Shown in pieces: positions 1 through 8,191 of a DNA stretch of 19,169 bases (position 1 is the stretch's first letter; every line of letters starts with the position of its first letter). The position numbers and the translations under genes are program-made. Where the stretch lies: positions 1-19,169 of the forward strand of contig JAFGTA010000015.1 of NCBI GenBank assembly GCA_016934355.1. The letters are read 5' to 3'. Origin of the DNA: Candidatus Bathyarchaeota archaeon. Lineage in GTDB: Archaea > Thermoproteota > Bathyarchaeia > TCS64. A model generated the notes under the pieces. It ran no database searches and was not told where the DNA came from. It worked only from the letters and a program-made list of their open reading frames with translations.

Positions 1-1908
1 TACGACATAGTCATCTGCACCAACGAGAAATGCGACAGCCTCCTCAGGCACCGCAGCCCATGGATGACAGGCATAAGCCTCGTCGTCGCAGACGAGATAC
101 ACCTCATCGGAAGCGACAGGGGCCCCACGCTGGAGGTGAGCCTTGCCCGCCTCAGACAGATGAGCCCCAGCATCCAGGTGCTCGCCCTCAGCGCCACCAT
201 CAGCAACACAGAGGAGATAGCAGAGTGGCTCAACGCCGAGAGCGTAACCACAGACTGGAGACCCGTCGAGCTCAGGGAAGGCGTCTCCCTGGGAAACCAC
301 ATCACTTTCAAGGACGGCTCGGTGCGGGGCATCGAGGGATTCCATAAACAGGACCACATCAACCTTGCGCTCAACGCCATAGCAGACAAGGGACAGGCCC
401 TCATCTTCGTGGAGAGCAGGAGACGCGCCGAGAGCACCGCCCGCATGGTGGGCAACGCGTTGAAACGGATGCTCACCAAGCGACAGCAGACGGAGCTCCA
501 GAGGATAGCCGCAGACATCTCCGTCCACGGCGAGAAGACCCGGCTCACAGACGGCTTAGCAGAATCCGTCGCCAACGGCGCCGCATATCACCACGCGGGG
601 CTCAACAGGGAGCACAGACGGATCATCGAGGACGGCTTCAAGAGCGGCGCCATAAAGATACTCTCGGCGACGCCCACCCTGGCGGCTGGGGTGAACCTCC
701 CCGCGAGAACCGTGGTCATAGGCAACTACAGGAGGTTCGTCCCCGGCTACGGGATGCAGCCCATCAAGGTTCTCGAATACAAGCAGATGAGCGGCAGGGC
801 GGGGCGGCCACAGTACGACGACGTCGGCGAGGCCCTGCTGATAGCATCCTCCGAGGACGAGCAGGACTATCTCATAACCGACTACATCCTCTCGGACCCG
901 GAGCGTATCGACAGCCGCCTCGCACAGGAGTCAGCGCTCAGAGGCCACACGTTAGCCGCCGTCGCCTCGGACTACGCCCACACGGAGGGCGGGCTGCTCG
1001 ACTTCTTCGGCTCCACATTCTACGGCTACAACTACCCTACCTCTGGAATCAAGCTCATCATAGGCAACATCCTCCGCTACCTCCACAGGGAGGGCATGAT
1101 AGAGTACGGCCAGGACAGACTCTACGCCACAGAGTTCGGGAGACGCGTCAGCGAGCTCTACATAGACCCGCTGACCGCCGTCGTGATCCGGGACGGCCTG
1201 AAACGCGGCGCCCTAGACATTACAGACTTTACTTGGCTACACCTAGTATGCCACACCCCCGACATGAGGCCGATACTACGGCCCAGAAGAAAAGACCTAG
1301 AAGTCGTGGAGACGTACTTCGAGGACCACAGAGACGAGATCGCCGTCCCCGTGAACGAAGCGTACGACTACATCGACTACGAGGACTTCCTCGGAGAGGT
1401 GAAGACGGCGATGGTGCTGGAGGCATGGATGCAGGAGGTATCCGAGAACGACCTGCTTGAACAGTACAACGTGCAGCCCGGCGACAGGTACAGCGCCGTC
1501 TCAAACGCCGAGTGGCTCCTCTACTCGGCCTACGAGCTTGCCGACACCCTCGCCATGCCTGAGCCCCGGCTCCACCTAAGGAAGCTGAGGGACCGCGTCA
1601 AGCACGGCGTCTCAGAGAAGCTGCTACCCCTGGTGCGCCTCAAAGGCATCGGCCGCGTCAGGGCACAGGTGCTGTACAACTCGGGGTTCACAAGCCTGGC
1701 GAAGCTAAAGCGCGCCGAGCTACGGCAGCTCACGGCTCTGCCCCTCATCGGGCCGAGGCTGGCGATGACCATCAAGGAGCAGATAGGGGGAACCGTGGAC
1801 CCGCAGGAGTGGGAGAGGCTCAAGACCGCGGAGACCGCTCAGAGCGCCTTAACCTCGTTCATCGAGGAGGAGTACCAGAACACCGACGACGAGGAGCCAG
1901 AGAATTAG
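1..1908 (+). CDS. hel308: Hel308-type superfamily 2 DNA helicase, 5'-truncated by the window edge
   Basis: This is an ATP-dependent 3'-5' DNA helicase of the Ski2-like/Hel308 family, which acts at stalled replication forks. The frame is open from base 1, giving 635 residues; roughly the first 80-110 residues, with the Q motif and Walker A, lie outside. Visible motifs are Ib (TNEKCDSLLR, residues 7-16), the DEIH box (31-34), motif III (ALSATIS), motif IV (ALIFVESRRRAE), motif V (ATPTLAAGVNLPARTVV) and motif VI (QMSGRAGRP). A winged-helix/ratchet region follows, then a C-terminal helix-hairpin-helix part (LVRLKGIGRVRAQVLYNSGF and LPLIGPRLA) typical of Hel308. The tail is acidic and the stop is TAG. 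The next gene on the same strand starts 32 bp later with its own TATA box. Family assignment is firm; the fork-repair role is known for the family and not read from this locus. Confidence 0.95.
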   Translation, partial: YDIVICTNEKCDSLLRHRSPWMTGISLVVADEIHLIGSDRGPTLEVSLARLRQMSPSIQVLALSATISNTEEIAEWLNAESVTTDWRPVELREGVSLGNHITFKDGSVRGIEGFHKQDHINLALNAIADKGQALIFVESRRRAESTARMVGNALKRMLTKRQQTELQRIAADISVHGEKTRLTDGLAESVANGAAYHHAGLNREHRRIIEDGFKSGAIKILSATPTLAAGVNLPARTVVIGNYRRFVPGYGMQPIKVLEYKQMSGRAGRPQYDDVGEALLIASSEDEQDYLITDYILSDPERIDSRLAQESALRGHTLAAVASDYAHTEGGLLDFFGSTFYGYNYPTSGIKLIIGNILRYLHREGMIEYGQDRLYATEFGRRVSELYIDPLTAVVIRDGLKRGALDITDFTWLHLVCHTPDMRPILRPRRKDLEVVETYFEDHRDEIAVPVNEAYDYIDYEDFLGEVKTAMVLEAWMQEVSENDLLEQYNVQPGDRYSAVSNAEWLLYSAYELADTLAMPEPRLHLRKLRDRVKHGVSEKLLPLVRLKGIGRVRAQVLYNSGFTSLAKLKRAELRQLTALPLIGPRLAMTIKEQIGGTVDPQEWERLKTAETAQSALTSFIEEEYQNTDDEEPEN

Positions 1909-1917
1909 TTTTATATT
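1908..1917 (+). promoter_or_regulatory. TATA box for the PUA-like gene, overlapping the hel308 stop
   Basis: The sequence GTTTTATATT is centred about 27 nt upstream of the ATG at 1941, the spacing expected for a leaderless archaeal transcript. The same T-rich stretch (to about 1923) could also end hel308 transcription. Confidence 0.55.
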
Positions 1918-1940
1918 ATTTTAACAATTAGTTTGATGCA

Positions 1941-2354
1941 ATGGTTTCGGATGATAACCCAGGCTACATCCTCCGTGTAAGCTCGGAGGACTGGGTGGAG
2001 CAGATATTCGAGATCCAGAAGTACTACTCCGGGATAATGAGGAACTGGAAACGAGGCACCCCCATCCTCCTCGCGAGGAAGACTGATGTAGGCGACAGCT
2101 TCCTCGGGTACGGCGTCACCGACAAGGTCGAGATGCTGTGGGAGATGAGCCCCGAAGAGGAGGACTACTGCAGGGAGAACAAGTGGAGATGCGCGCTCAC
2201 GTTCAAGCCCCTGGTCCGCTTCCAGAAACCCTACCCTATAAAAGACACCTTCCTCGCCAGCGACAAGCGTAAGGGAAGCTTCCTCCACGGAGCCATGCTG
2301 ATGGAGGATCAGATAGACGAGATACTTGAGCACGCCGAGGAGTACCAGGGATAA
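1941..2354 (+). CDS. Small hypothetical protein, possible PUA/EVE-like fold
   Basis: This is a 137-residue soluble protein with no signal peptide or membrane helix. I do not recognise a named family with certainty. The pattern of a strand with conserved basic and aromatic residues (TPILLARKT, about 43-51), then GDSFLGYGVTDKVE (53-66), then FKPLVRFQKPYP (about 87-98), resembles PUA-like/EVE/ASCH domains, which bind modified nucleotides in RNA or DNA. The start is the ATG at 1941, which sits about 27 nt from a TATA box and has no Shine-Dalgarno, so it is probably leaderless. It lies between hel308 and the asparagine-synthetase-like gene, on the same strand but with its own promoter. The fold is an inference from residue pattern; the substrate is unknown. 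Confidence 0.75.
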   Translation: MVSDDNPGYILRVSSEDWVEQIFEIQKYYSGIMRNWKRGTPILLARKTDVGDSFLGYGVTDKVEMLWEMSPEEEDYCRENKWRCALTFKPLVRFQKPYPIKDTFLASDKRKGSFLHGAMLMEDQIDEILEHAEEYQG

Positions 2355-2358
2355 AAAC
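2351..2358 (+). promoter_or_regulatory. Possible weak TATA box for the asparagine-synthetase-like gene
   Basis: The A-rich element ATAAAAAC, just after the preceding stop codon, is centred about 36 nt before the ATG at 2391. It is the only TATA-like element in the 36-bp gap. It predicts a short leader of about 10 nt. Confidence 0.3.
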
Positions 2359-2390
2359 AATCATATCTCTGCACCAGATAAGACCAGCCA

Positions 2391-3833
2391 ATGGGGTACA
2401 TCGCAGCCGCGCTGAGCAGAAGAGGAAACGACGTCTCAGAACTAGTACATGCCATGCTGACGGCGTCCAGCAGCCTCGAATCCGACAGATACGGCGTCGC
2501 GTCCCCCGAAGCCGTGGAGACCCACAGCAGACTACTGGCATCCCCGCAGCTCAATGGGCCAGTTCTACTGGCATGTAAAAACGCGGGGATCAACGCTAGT
2601 CCACCGCAGCCGCTCACCCAGCCATCCGGCGCCATGGGGTTCGAGGGGTTCATCTACGATACAGAAGAGCCTGACACCCTCAACGTAGCAAACATTCTTG
2701 GAAGTAGTCTCTCTAATGGGATGCGTAGACTAGTGTCCGAGGTGGACGGCGCCTTCTCGGCTGTAGCTATAGAGAATAACAGAATATTGTGCGCCAGAGA
2801 CCCCGTCGGCACGGTTCTCCTTTACTATGGGGTAAACGAAGACGCGTATGCCGTCGCGTCGAACAGGAAGATGCTTTTAGCTATAGGCTTAGAGCCCAAG
2901 CCTGTCCAACCCGGAAGGGTCATGGAGCTGTCTGACGAAGGAGTCATCGCCGTCAAGACGAAGACGATAGCCCCACTAACGTATACAGAGGAGCCGGAGG
3001 AAAAGATAATAGAAAACCTCCACAGGCTCCTAAGCAACGTCTCCGAGAAGATCACCAGAAAGGTGAGAGGCGGCGCAGTGGCGTTCTCGGGAGGCATCGA
3101 CAGCACGCTGGTCGCCCACTATCTCAGCGAAGCCGGAGCCTCAGTCGACCTCATATGCGTCGGTGTCGGCGACCAACAGGAATACCGTGAAGCCCAGAAG
3201 GCTGCGGACGCATTAAACCTAAACCTACAAATTTGCCCGTTCACCGAGGCGGAGCTGGGGGAAAACCTCGACACGATAATCCTCAGCGTCGAAGACCCTA
3301 ACCCCATGCAGATAGGCGTTGCCGCGCCCCTCTACTATGCCTCTCTCCAGGCGGCTGAGCAGGGGCACCAGATAATATTCAGCGGGAACGGCAGCGACGA
3401 GCTTTTCGGCGGCTACCAGAAATACCTGCGGCAGTGGCTGGAGGAAGGCGAGAAGGCACGGGAGACGATGAATAGAGACGTGGCGGAGTCGTGGAGGAAC
3501 AACTACGAGAGAGACTCCAAAGTATGCAACGACCTAGGGCTGACACTCATCCTACCGTTCACGCACCCGAAGATAATCGACTACGGTCTCAGAATACCGA
3601 CGCATCTCAAGCTCCCAGACAGCCTCGGTAAACCCAGAAAGATTATACTAAGGAAACTAGCCAAGAAACTGGGAATCCCGGCGGAGATCAGCGACCGACC
3701 GAAGAAGGCCGCCCAGTACTCCACGGGCGCACAGAAAGCGCTCCAGCGGATATCCAAGAGAAACGGCATGAGGGTAGAAGAGTTCCTCAGGCGTAGATAC
3801 ACGGAGCTGTTCAGCCATGGAGCAGAGAGTTAA
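2391..3833 (+). CDS. Asparagine-synthetase-like protein with degenerate glutaminase domain
   Basis: This 480-residue protein has the two-domain layout of AsnB. The C-terminal ATP-pyrophosphatase half is intact, with the PP-loop SGGIDS at 233-238 and the conserved SGNGSDELFGGY at 331-342. The N-terminal half still looks like a class II amidotransferase fold (ARDPVGTVLLYYG at about 135-147, ASNRKML further on), but the protein begins MGYIAAAL. The catalytic Cys2 of MCGI is therefore absent, and the usual NGEIYN-type motif is replaced by EGFIYD. An in-frame TAA at 2379-2381 rules out a longer N-terminus. It probably uses ammonia or another amine donor, or works on a substrate other than aspartate; a similar Cys-less form seems to exist in other archaea. 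Its end overlaps nth by 17 nt, so the two are likely co-transcribed. Confidence 0.9.
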   Translation: MGYIAAALSRRGNDVSELVHAMLTASSSLESDRYGVASPEAVETHSRLLASPQLNGPVLLACKNAGINASPPQPLTQPSGAMGFEGFIYDTEEPDTLNVANILGSSLSNGMRRLVSEVDGAFSAVAIENNRILCARDPVGTVLLYYGVNEDAYAVASNRKMLLAIGLEPKPVQPGRVMELSDEGVIAVKTKTIAPLTYTEEPEEKIIENLHRLLSNVSEKITRKVRGGAVAFSGGIDSTLVAHYLSEAGASVDLICVGVGDQQEYREAQKAADALNLNLQICPFTEAELGENLDTIILSVEDPNPMQIGVAAPLYYASLQAAEQGHQIIFSGNGSDELFGGYQKYLRQWLEEGEKARETMNRDVAESWRNNYERDSKVCNDLGLTLILPFTHPKIIDYGLRIPTHLKLPDSLGKPRKIILRKLAKKLGIPAEISDRPKKAAQYSTGAQKALQRISKRNGMRVEEFLRRRYTELFSHGAES

Positions 3834-4458
3834 CGCAATCCTCAAGGCACTTATCGAGAACTATCCCGAGTTGACCACTGAGCCTCAACGGCACGACCCG
3901 TTCCGAACCCTGATAGGATGCATCCTCTCGCAGCGCACGAGGGACCTGAACTCCGAGAAAGCCGGCGACAACCTCTTCGGTACAGCCTCCACGCTGGAGG
4001 AGGTTGCGGAGCTCGACGAAGACACGCTCCACGAACTAATACGGTGCTCGGGCTTCTACAGGCAGAAAGCCAGACATATAACAGGGACCTGCAGAGCCCT
4101 CCTCGAACGCCACGGCGGAGAGGTCCCGGAAACGAGGGAGGAACTCCTGACGCTTCCCGGCGTCGGACCCAAGACGGCTGACATCGTCCTAGCCTACGGC
4201 TTCGGAGACCCGGCTATCCCGGTGGACGTCCACGTATCAAGGGTGTCCAGGCGCCTCGGCCTCACACCGCAGGACGCGAACCCGGAAGAAGTCCAGAAGT
4301 CCCTGCACAATATCATCCCGCGCGCACACTGGACGTTCTACGACCGCTCCATAGTCCGTCTAGGGAAAGAGTACTGCAGGAAGACCAACCCGAGGTGCGG
4401 AGCTTGCCCACTCAAAGAAAGCTGTGAGTACCGGAAAAAGTCAGCAAAGGGTGATTAA
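3817..4458 (+). CDS. nth: Endonuclease III, DNA glycosylase/AP lyase
   Basis: This is a bifunctional base-excision-repair enzyme that removes oxidised pyrimidines and nicks the abasic site. At 213 residues it is the normal family length. The helix-hairpin-helix motif LPGVGPKTAD (113-122) carries the catalytic lysine K119, and VDVHV carries the catalytic aspartate D137. The C-terminal iron-sulphur loop is complete, with C187-x6-C194-x2-C197-x5-C203. The ATG at 3817 lies inside the end of the asparagine-synthetase-like gene, suggesting translational coupling. The last 18 nt overlap the 3' end of mat on the other strand, so transcripts converge here. Reaction and motifs are firm. Confidence 0.96.
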   Translation: MEQRVNAILKALIENYPELTTEPQRHDPFRTLIGCILSQRTRDLNSEKAGDNLFGTASTLEEVAELDEDTLHELIRCSGFYRQKARHITGTCRALLERHGGEVPETREELLTLPGVGPKTADIVLAYGFGDPAIPVDVHVSRVSRRLGLTPQDANPEEVQKSLHNIIPRAHWTFYDRSIVRLGKEYCRKTNPRCGACPLKESCEYRKKSAKGD

Positions 4459-5649
4459 GCCCTTAGCCAGGTCGTCGCAGAACTCAGCCAGATGGTCAAA
4501 CTCGTAACTGATAATCTCATCTATCTGCGGCGAGATGGACTTGAGTTCGACACCCTTCTCGGGAATGATCTGAGCCGAGACCACCGTAGGCTCGTTTATC
4601 GGTCTCCCGATCCTGCTCAGAAGCCAGACATACGTCTCCTTGACGCCTGAGACATCCTCGATGATCCTGTCGGCTATCCTGTAGCAGAGCGCGTTATAAA
4701 TCTTGCCGACGTGGCTCACCGGGTTCTTGCCGGCTGCGGCCTCGCTGCTCATGGGCCTGTTCAGCGGTATGACTCCCACCACGTTGTTACCCCGCCCCAC
4801 CTGCCCGCTGTCACCAGCCTCGGCGCAGGTCCCCGTCACTGTGAGGTAGAGGCCTTCGATTCCCCGACCCTTCGTGTCCAGGGCGTTGAGGTCTATGGAG
4901 ACCTCACTGAAGCCGTGCCTATCCTTGACGAACTCCCTTATCGCGTCGAAGATCTCACCTCGCTTCCTGAAGTAGTCGGCCTCGCCTTTGATGAACCGGT
5001 CAACGATGGCCATGGCGACCGTGATATTCAGCTCATCCTTGTTTCGGAGCCCCATGAGCTTGATGTCTTCCCCTGCCTCGGGGAACCGTTTCTTGAAGGA
5101 GGGCGAGTTCAGGTGGTTCTCCAGCTCCTTTATTATGCTCTCCGTCCTCGTGAAGGGAGCGTAGCCCACCGCCGCCGACGTGTCGTTTGCCCCGAGGAAC
5201 TCGCCTTTCCTCTCGAAGATATCCGCCAGCGCCATCGAGCCAGGCTTGATCTGGCTCTGGTAGTTCACATGCTTCTCCGGGTCAAGGAACCTTAAATGCT
5301 GCCGCAGCCAATCCTTGGCGCTTCGCTCCGCGATCTCGTCAACTGGTATCTCCTCGTCACCCACCTTGAACGTAGCCCTGTCGCCGAAAACGAACAACAT
5401 CGGCTCAACCACATCACCTCCCCCAAACTTTGGGTAAGCCACGCCTGCGGCCAGTAGGCTCTTGTCCACGTTGTGGTGGAGAACCATGCCATACCTCTTG
5501 ATATACTCCTTTGACAGCTCGATAGAAATTTGGTTCATAACCGAGTCGCATATGGTGTCCGGGTGTCCCAGCCCCTTCCGCTCACATATCTCCAGCGGCT
5601 GATCCTCAAGGGCTACTCGGCCCAGCTTATTTATGAATACGTTATCCAA
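4441..5649 (-). CDS. mat: Archaeal-type methionine adenosyltransferase (S-adenosylmethionine synthetase)
   Basis: This enzyme makes S-adenosylmethionine from methionine and ATP in the cytoplasm, feeding methyltransferases such as the Trm5-like enzyme nearby. Its 402 residues match the archaeal MAT family, which is very divergent from bacterial MetK. Conserved stretches include [13 protein letters not shown] (23-35), [38 protein letters not shown] and [13 protein letters not shown]. The start is a TTG (5647-5649), supported by a Shine-Dalgarno GGTGA about 6 nt upstream and a TATA box further upstream. The stop TGA lies inside nth (18-nt convergent overlap). No key residue appears missing. It stands alone on its strand and is probably monocistronic. 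Confidence 0.96.
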   Translation of the reverse strand: MDNVFINKLGRVALEDQPLEICERKGLGHPDTICDSVMNQISIELSKEYIKRYGMVLHHNVDKSLLAAGVAYPKFGGGDVVEPMLFVFGDRATFKVGDEEIPVDEIAERSAKDWLRQHLRFLDPEKHVNYQSQIKPGSMALADIFERKGEFLGANDTSAAVGYAPFTRTESIIKELENHLNSPSFKKRFPEAGEDIKLMGLRNKDELNITVAMAIVDRFIKGEADYFRKRGEIFDAIREFVKDRHGFSEVSIDLNALDTKGRGIEGLYLTVTGTCAEAGDSGQVGRGNNVVGVIPLNRPMSSEAAAGKNPVSHVGKIYNALCYRIADRIIEDVSGVKETYVWLLSRIGRPINEPTVVSAQIIPEKGVELKSISPQIDEIISYEFDHLAEFCDDLAKGLITLC

Positions 5650-5655
5650 AACTAT

Positions 5656-5660
5656 TCACC
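5656..5660 (-). promoter_or_regulatory. Ribosome binding site deciding the TTG start of mat
   Basis: The minus strand reads GGTGA, complementary to the archaeal 16S 3' end, 6 nt before the TTG codon. It supports the TTG as the true start of mat. Confidence 0.6.
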
Positions 5661-5700
5661 GAATCTGATCGTTATTGTTGAGGACTTGTAATGATCTCGG

Positions 5701-5709
5701 ATTTATATC
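5701..5709 (-). promoter_or_regulatory. TATA box for mat
   Basis: The minus strand reads GATATAAAT. Transcription starting about 26 nt downstream would give a leader of roughly 25-30 nt that includes the GGTGA ribosome site. This fits a normal archaeal leadered transcript. Confidence 0.5.
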
Positions 5710-6104
5710 TATTTGTATCATTTGACAGGTGAAACGAGAAAAAGCATCAAATATATGAAGAGAGAAAAATGACTAAAAACAATAAAAATATGATTATTGG
5801 AATATCGAGTAGATTCACTCAATCCTAAGAGAATTATAATCCTGCCCACCTGAAAACCTTAGTAGCATCCAAGCCATAGTCCGAAAAAAAATGTGCTGAA
5901 TCCACGCGATGAGGCTATTTAGGTAAAGATGAGATACCATAAACCATCCTCTTCTAGATAGGCTGCACTCCTGTGTCTCGTATTCAATAATGTAAAGATA
6001 GTCGAGAGATCGGAGTCATACAAAAAAATGGATTTTTTTCAACTCAAATACTAGAGAAAAGAATAATAGTGTAATAACGGGCTATGTTAGACTGAGGATT
6101 ATAA

Positions 6105-6407
6105 ATGGACGATAAAAGTCTCGGCTACACAATTATGATCGCCACCATCGCTGTCATGGTTGTGTACTTTGTTTGGGCTTTCCCGGGGCTCTTCGGGACA
6201 GTCTTCGCCTGGCTCGCCCCCTATAAGGAGTGGGCATTCAAGCTGCCTGTCATTGCCGCTGTCTACATGATCCTGTTCATAGTCCTATGGATAGGATACA
6301 CCATGGCTACGACGCCTCCGCCAGTTCCGCTGGACACGCCGCTGGACCTAGACAACGAGATAGCTGGCCTTGACGACGAAAAAGAAGAAGAAGAGGACGA
6401 ATCTTAG
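6105..6407 (+). CDS. Small two-helix membrane protein with acidic C-terminal tail
   Basis: This is a 100-residue protein of no family I recognise. Two hydrophobic segments (about residues 8-35 and 46-68) predict a helical hairpin in the membrane. The tail is proline-rich (TTPPPVPLDTPLD) and then strongly acidic (DDEKEEEEDES). The ATG start has a GAGG ribosome site 7 nt upstream. An upstream TATA box is not clear. There is no operon partner: the flanking spacers are 455 and 224 bp. An acidic cytoplasmic tail on a small membrane protein could dock a basic partner, but that is speculation. Confidence 0.75.
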   Translation: MDDKSLGYTIMIATIAVMVVYFVWAFPGLFGTVFAWLAPYKEWAFKLPVIAAVYMILFIVLWIGYTMATTPPPVPLDTPLDLDNEIAGLDDEKEEEEDES

Positions 6408-6444
6408 CGATTCTATATTAAATACAGATCTACGATCTTATACA

Positions 6445-6449
6445 TTTTT
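6445..6449 (+). terminator. Weak oligo-T terminator candidate
   Basis: A T5 run lies about 38 nt after the stop of the small membrane protein, within AT-rich sequence. Archaeal transcription often ends at such tracts, but this one is short. Confidence 0.25.
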
Positions 6450-6631
6450 GTTAAATATCTCATACTAGACATATGTGTTTTAATTGATTCAGCTAAACAT
6501 TAAATATCACCTTGATTCAGGTTCGATGCAAAAAACGTTGTAGAATCCATTCATATTGACTTCTTTCTTTTAATAATATATTCACAACCCATAGACGGCG
6601 TATGCTCAGGTAGTGTAATGGGTAGCCCCTT

Positions 6632-7330
6632 TTGAAGACGTCGTGGCCAGATGATATACCGCTGCTTTGGGTCGTGCCTGCCTCGGCCCTGTTACTGTTC
6701 ACTTTGATCGGAGTGCTAAACCTGTTTCTTAACATCATCCCATCGAGGATAGCGATCCTCATGATGCTCATCAGTTCATCCCTTCTAGGAACCGCGATAT
6801 CGGCATATATAACAGAACTAAGCAGGGGGAGAGCCAAGTTCGTCCAAAGAACGATGTGGGCCACTCTCGTAGTAGGCGCACTGGTATTCTATCTAGCCGA
6901 GGGCTTCCTGAAAGGCACATCAGCTACAGGCGTGGAGACTGCTCAGATGCCTCTTATAGGGAACGCGCTGTCTTCACTAACCCTCACCATCGTGCCTGCA
7001 CTCGTCACAGGTTCCATCTGCGGCGGTGTGGCGTGCCTCATCCCTGAGATCGTGGAAGCGCCGACGCAGCCCCCGCAGCAGACGCTGCCCCGGTTCACCC
7101 CCGATGACTGGCCAGGCTACGAGAAACAGTGCCAAAAATGTGGTAACACAATGCCGTTCGACTCCATCTACTGCTCAAACTGTGGATCGACTCTTAGACG
7201 GGTTAGAGCCTCGCAGATAAAGTATTGTAGGTACTGCGGTAACAGGATGCACTTCATCGGAGAGTTCTGCCCGGACTGCGGCAGAGAGATAAACATACTC
7301 TCCAAGCCCAAGGTCTACGTATCGCAGTGA
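6632..7330 (+). CDS. Four-helix membrane protein with two C-terminal zinc ribbons
   Basis: This 232-residue protein has four predicted membrane helices (about 11-36, 39-60, 70-93 and 109-139). A proline/glutamine linker follows, then two zinc-ribbon modules facing the cytoplasm: C167-x2-C170 with C181-x2-C184, and C199-x2-C202 with C213-x2-C216. No named family is recognised; membrane proteins with zinc ribbons are common in archaea and mostly uncharacterised. The start is taken as TTG at 6632; an upstream ATG at 6618 runs into a stop after five codons. A TATA-like AATAATATATT around 6573-6583 would give a leader of about 25 nt. The stop codon directly abuts the stop codon of the convergent methyltransferase gene with no bases between. 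Confidence 0.78.
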   Translation: MKTSWPDDIPLLWVVPASALLLFTLIGVLNLFLNIIPSRIAILMMLISSSLLGTAISAYITELSRGRAKFVQRTMWATLVVGALVFYLAEGFLKGTSATGVETAQMPLIGNALSSLTLTIVPALVTGSICGGVACLIPEIVEAPTQPPQQTLPRFTPDDWPGYEKQCQKCGNTMPFDSIYCSNCGSTLRRVRASQIKYCRYCGNRMHFIGEFCPDCGREINILSKPKVYVSQ

Positions 7331-8176
7331 CTAATTGATCACGGCGTCTACCCTGACCTTGCAGACACGCGGGCTGTAAAGAGACACCTTCACCCCGTCG
7401 ATGAATTCGGCGCTCCGGTTTAACTTTCCAGCGGCTTTACTCACGAGTCTCTGTGCCTCGCTGTACGGGTCGTCCTCGGCTGCCCAGTGATAGAAGTGTA
7501 GGATGCCGCCGGGCTTCACCATGGGTACCGCTACGTCGAGGAACATGTAAGCCCCCTTTGGCAGTGGCATAAGGACGCGGTCGAATCTCTGCCCAAGCGA
7601 CGGGCAGACCTCGCGGACGTCTCCGAGGATTGGTTTCACGCGTTCAGAGACCTTGTTAAGCCTGACATTTTCAAGGGCATACCTGTGCGCCTCTGGGTTG
7701 ATCTCCACCGCGGTAACGATGATATCAGGATGCCTCTTCGCTATGCATACGGGATACGGTGACACCCCGCTGAACATTACTAGCACTTCCTCTCCGGGTG
7801 CGACCTTTTCGACGATCCTTTCACGCTCGGTGCTCTCTCTGGTCGAGAAATAGGTAACTCGGGGGTCAAGCTTGAAGCTGCACCCCGACTCCTTGTGGAT
7901 CACTTCTGTATCTGGGTCTCCTACGATGAGGCGGAGAGAACGCAGCCTGTACTCGCCGTGGCGGTCCGAGTCCTTGCCTAGGACGCTCTTCACGTTCTTG
8001 TGAACCGTCTGTATTGCTGCGCCGATCTCGCCTTCGAACTGGGAGAGTGATTCAGGTATCTCGATGATGGCTACGGCGCCGCTCTTTGAGCCGAGGATGT
8101 CGAAGGAGTTCGGTACCTGAGATAACAGATCCTCTGGTAACACTCCGCGGAGATGGTGTTTGATCGTGTTTCTCAA
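7331..8176 (-). CDS. Trm5-family (Met-10-like) class I tRNA methyltransferase
   Basis: This 281-residue enzyme probably methylates guanosine 37 next to the tRNA anticodon using S-adenosylmethionine. The Trm5 signature is visible as FKLDPRVTYFSTRESTER (101-118), followed by Rossmann motif I (VLVMFSGVSPYPVCIAK, 131-147), an acidic motif II (AVEINPEAHRYALEN), LGDVREV, and the active-site-like MPLPKGAYMFLD (203-214). MPLPK favours Trm5 over the wyosine enzyme TYW2, although the length (no obvious D1 domain) is nearer TYW2. The start is a TTG at 8174-8176, and no ATG is nearby. It sits 15 nt downstream of the eight-cysteine gene, in the same frame with only a TAG between, so the two are probably one operon. 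The exact methylated product is an inference. Confidence 0.85.
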   Translation of the reverse strand: MRNTIKHHLRGVLPEDLLSQVPNSFDILGSKSGAVAIIEIPESLSQFEGEIGAAIQTVHKNVKSVLGKDSDRHGEYRLRSLRLIVGDPDTEVIHKESGCSFKLDPRVTYFSTRESTERERIVEKVAPGEEVLVMFSGVSPYPVCIAKRHPDIIVTAVEINPEAHRYALENVRLNKVSERVKPILGDVREVCPSLGQRFDRVLMPLPKGAYMFLDVAVPMVKPGGILHFYHWAAEDDPYSEAQRLVSKAAGKLNRSAEFIDGVKVSLYSPRVCKVRVDAVIN

Positions 8177-8191
8177 GCTTCTCAGCTTTAC

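Larger units (their letters stand above)
5650..6104. other. AT-rich 455-bp spacer between divergent genes
   Basis: This is the longest gene-free stretch. Beyond the mat leader and TATA box I find no tRNA, no C/D-box RNA with a correct box set and no reading frame of useful length. Short A tracts (about 5886-5893 and 6022-6028) and a T6 run (6033-6038) occur. It lies in the part of the window where strand composition begins to change, so it is one place to examine for a replication origin, but no origin repeats are evident. Confidence 0.4.

Noticed and set aside
4711..5295. Open frame of 194 codons opposite mat
   Set aside because: It is antisense to a well-conserved enzyme and shows no domain or start signal.
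5890..5960. CTGA and GATGAG elements resembling a C/D-box RNA
   Set aside because: The boxes are not in the required C, D', C', D order or spacing and no final CTGA follows.
6520..6527. GGTTCGAT resembling a tRNA T-loop
   Set aside because: The flanking bases do not form a T stem, and no anticodon or acceptor stem is present upstream.
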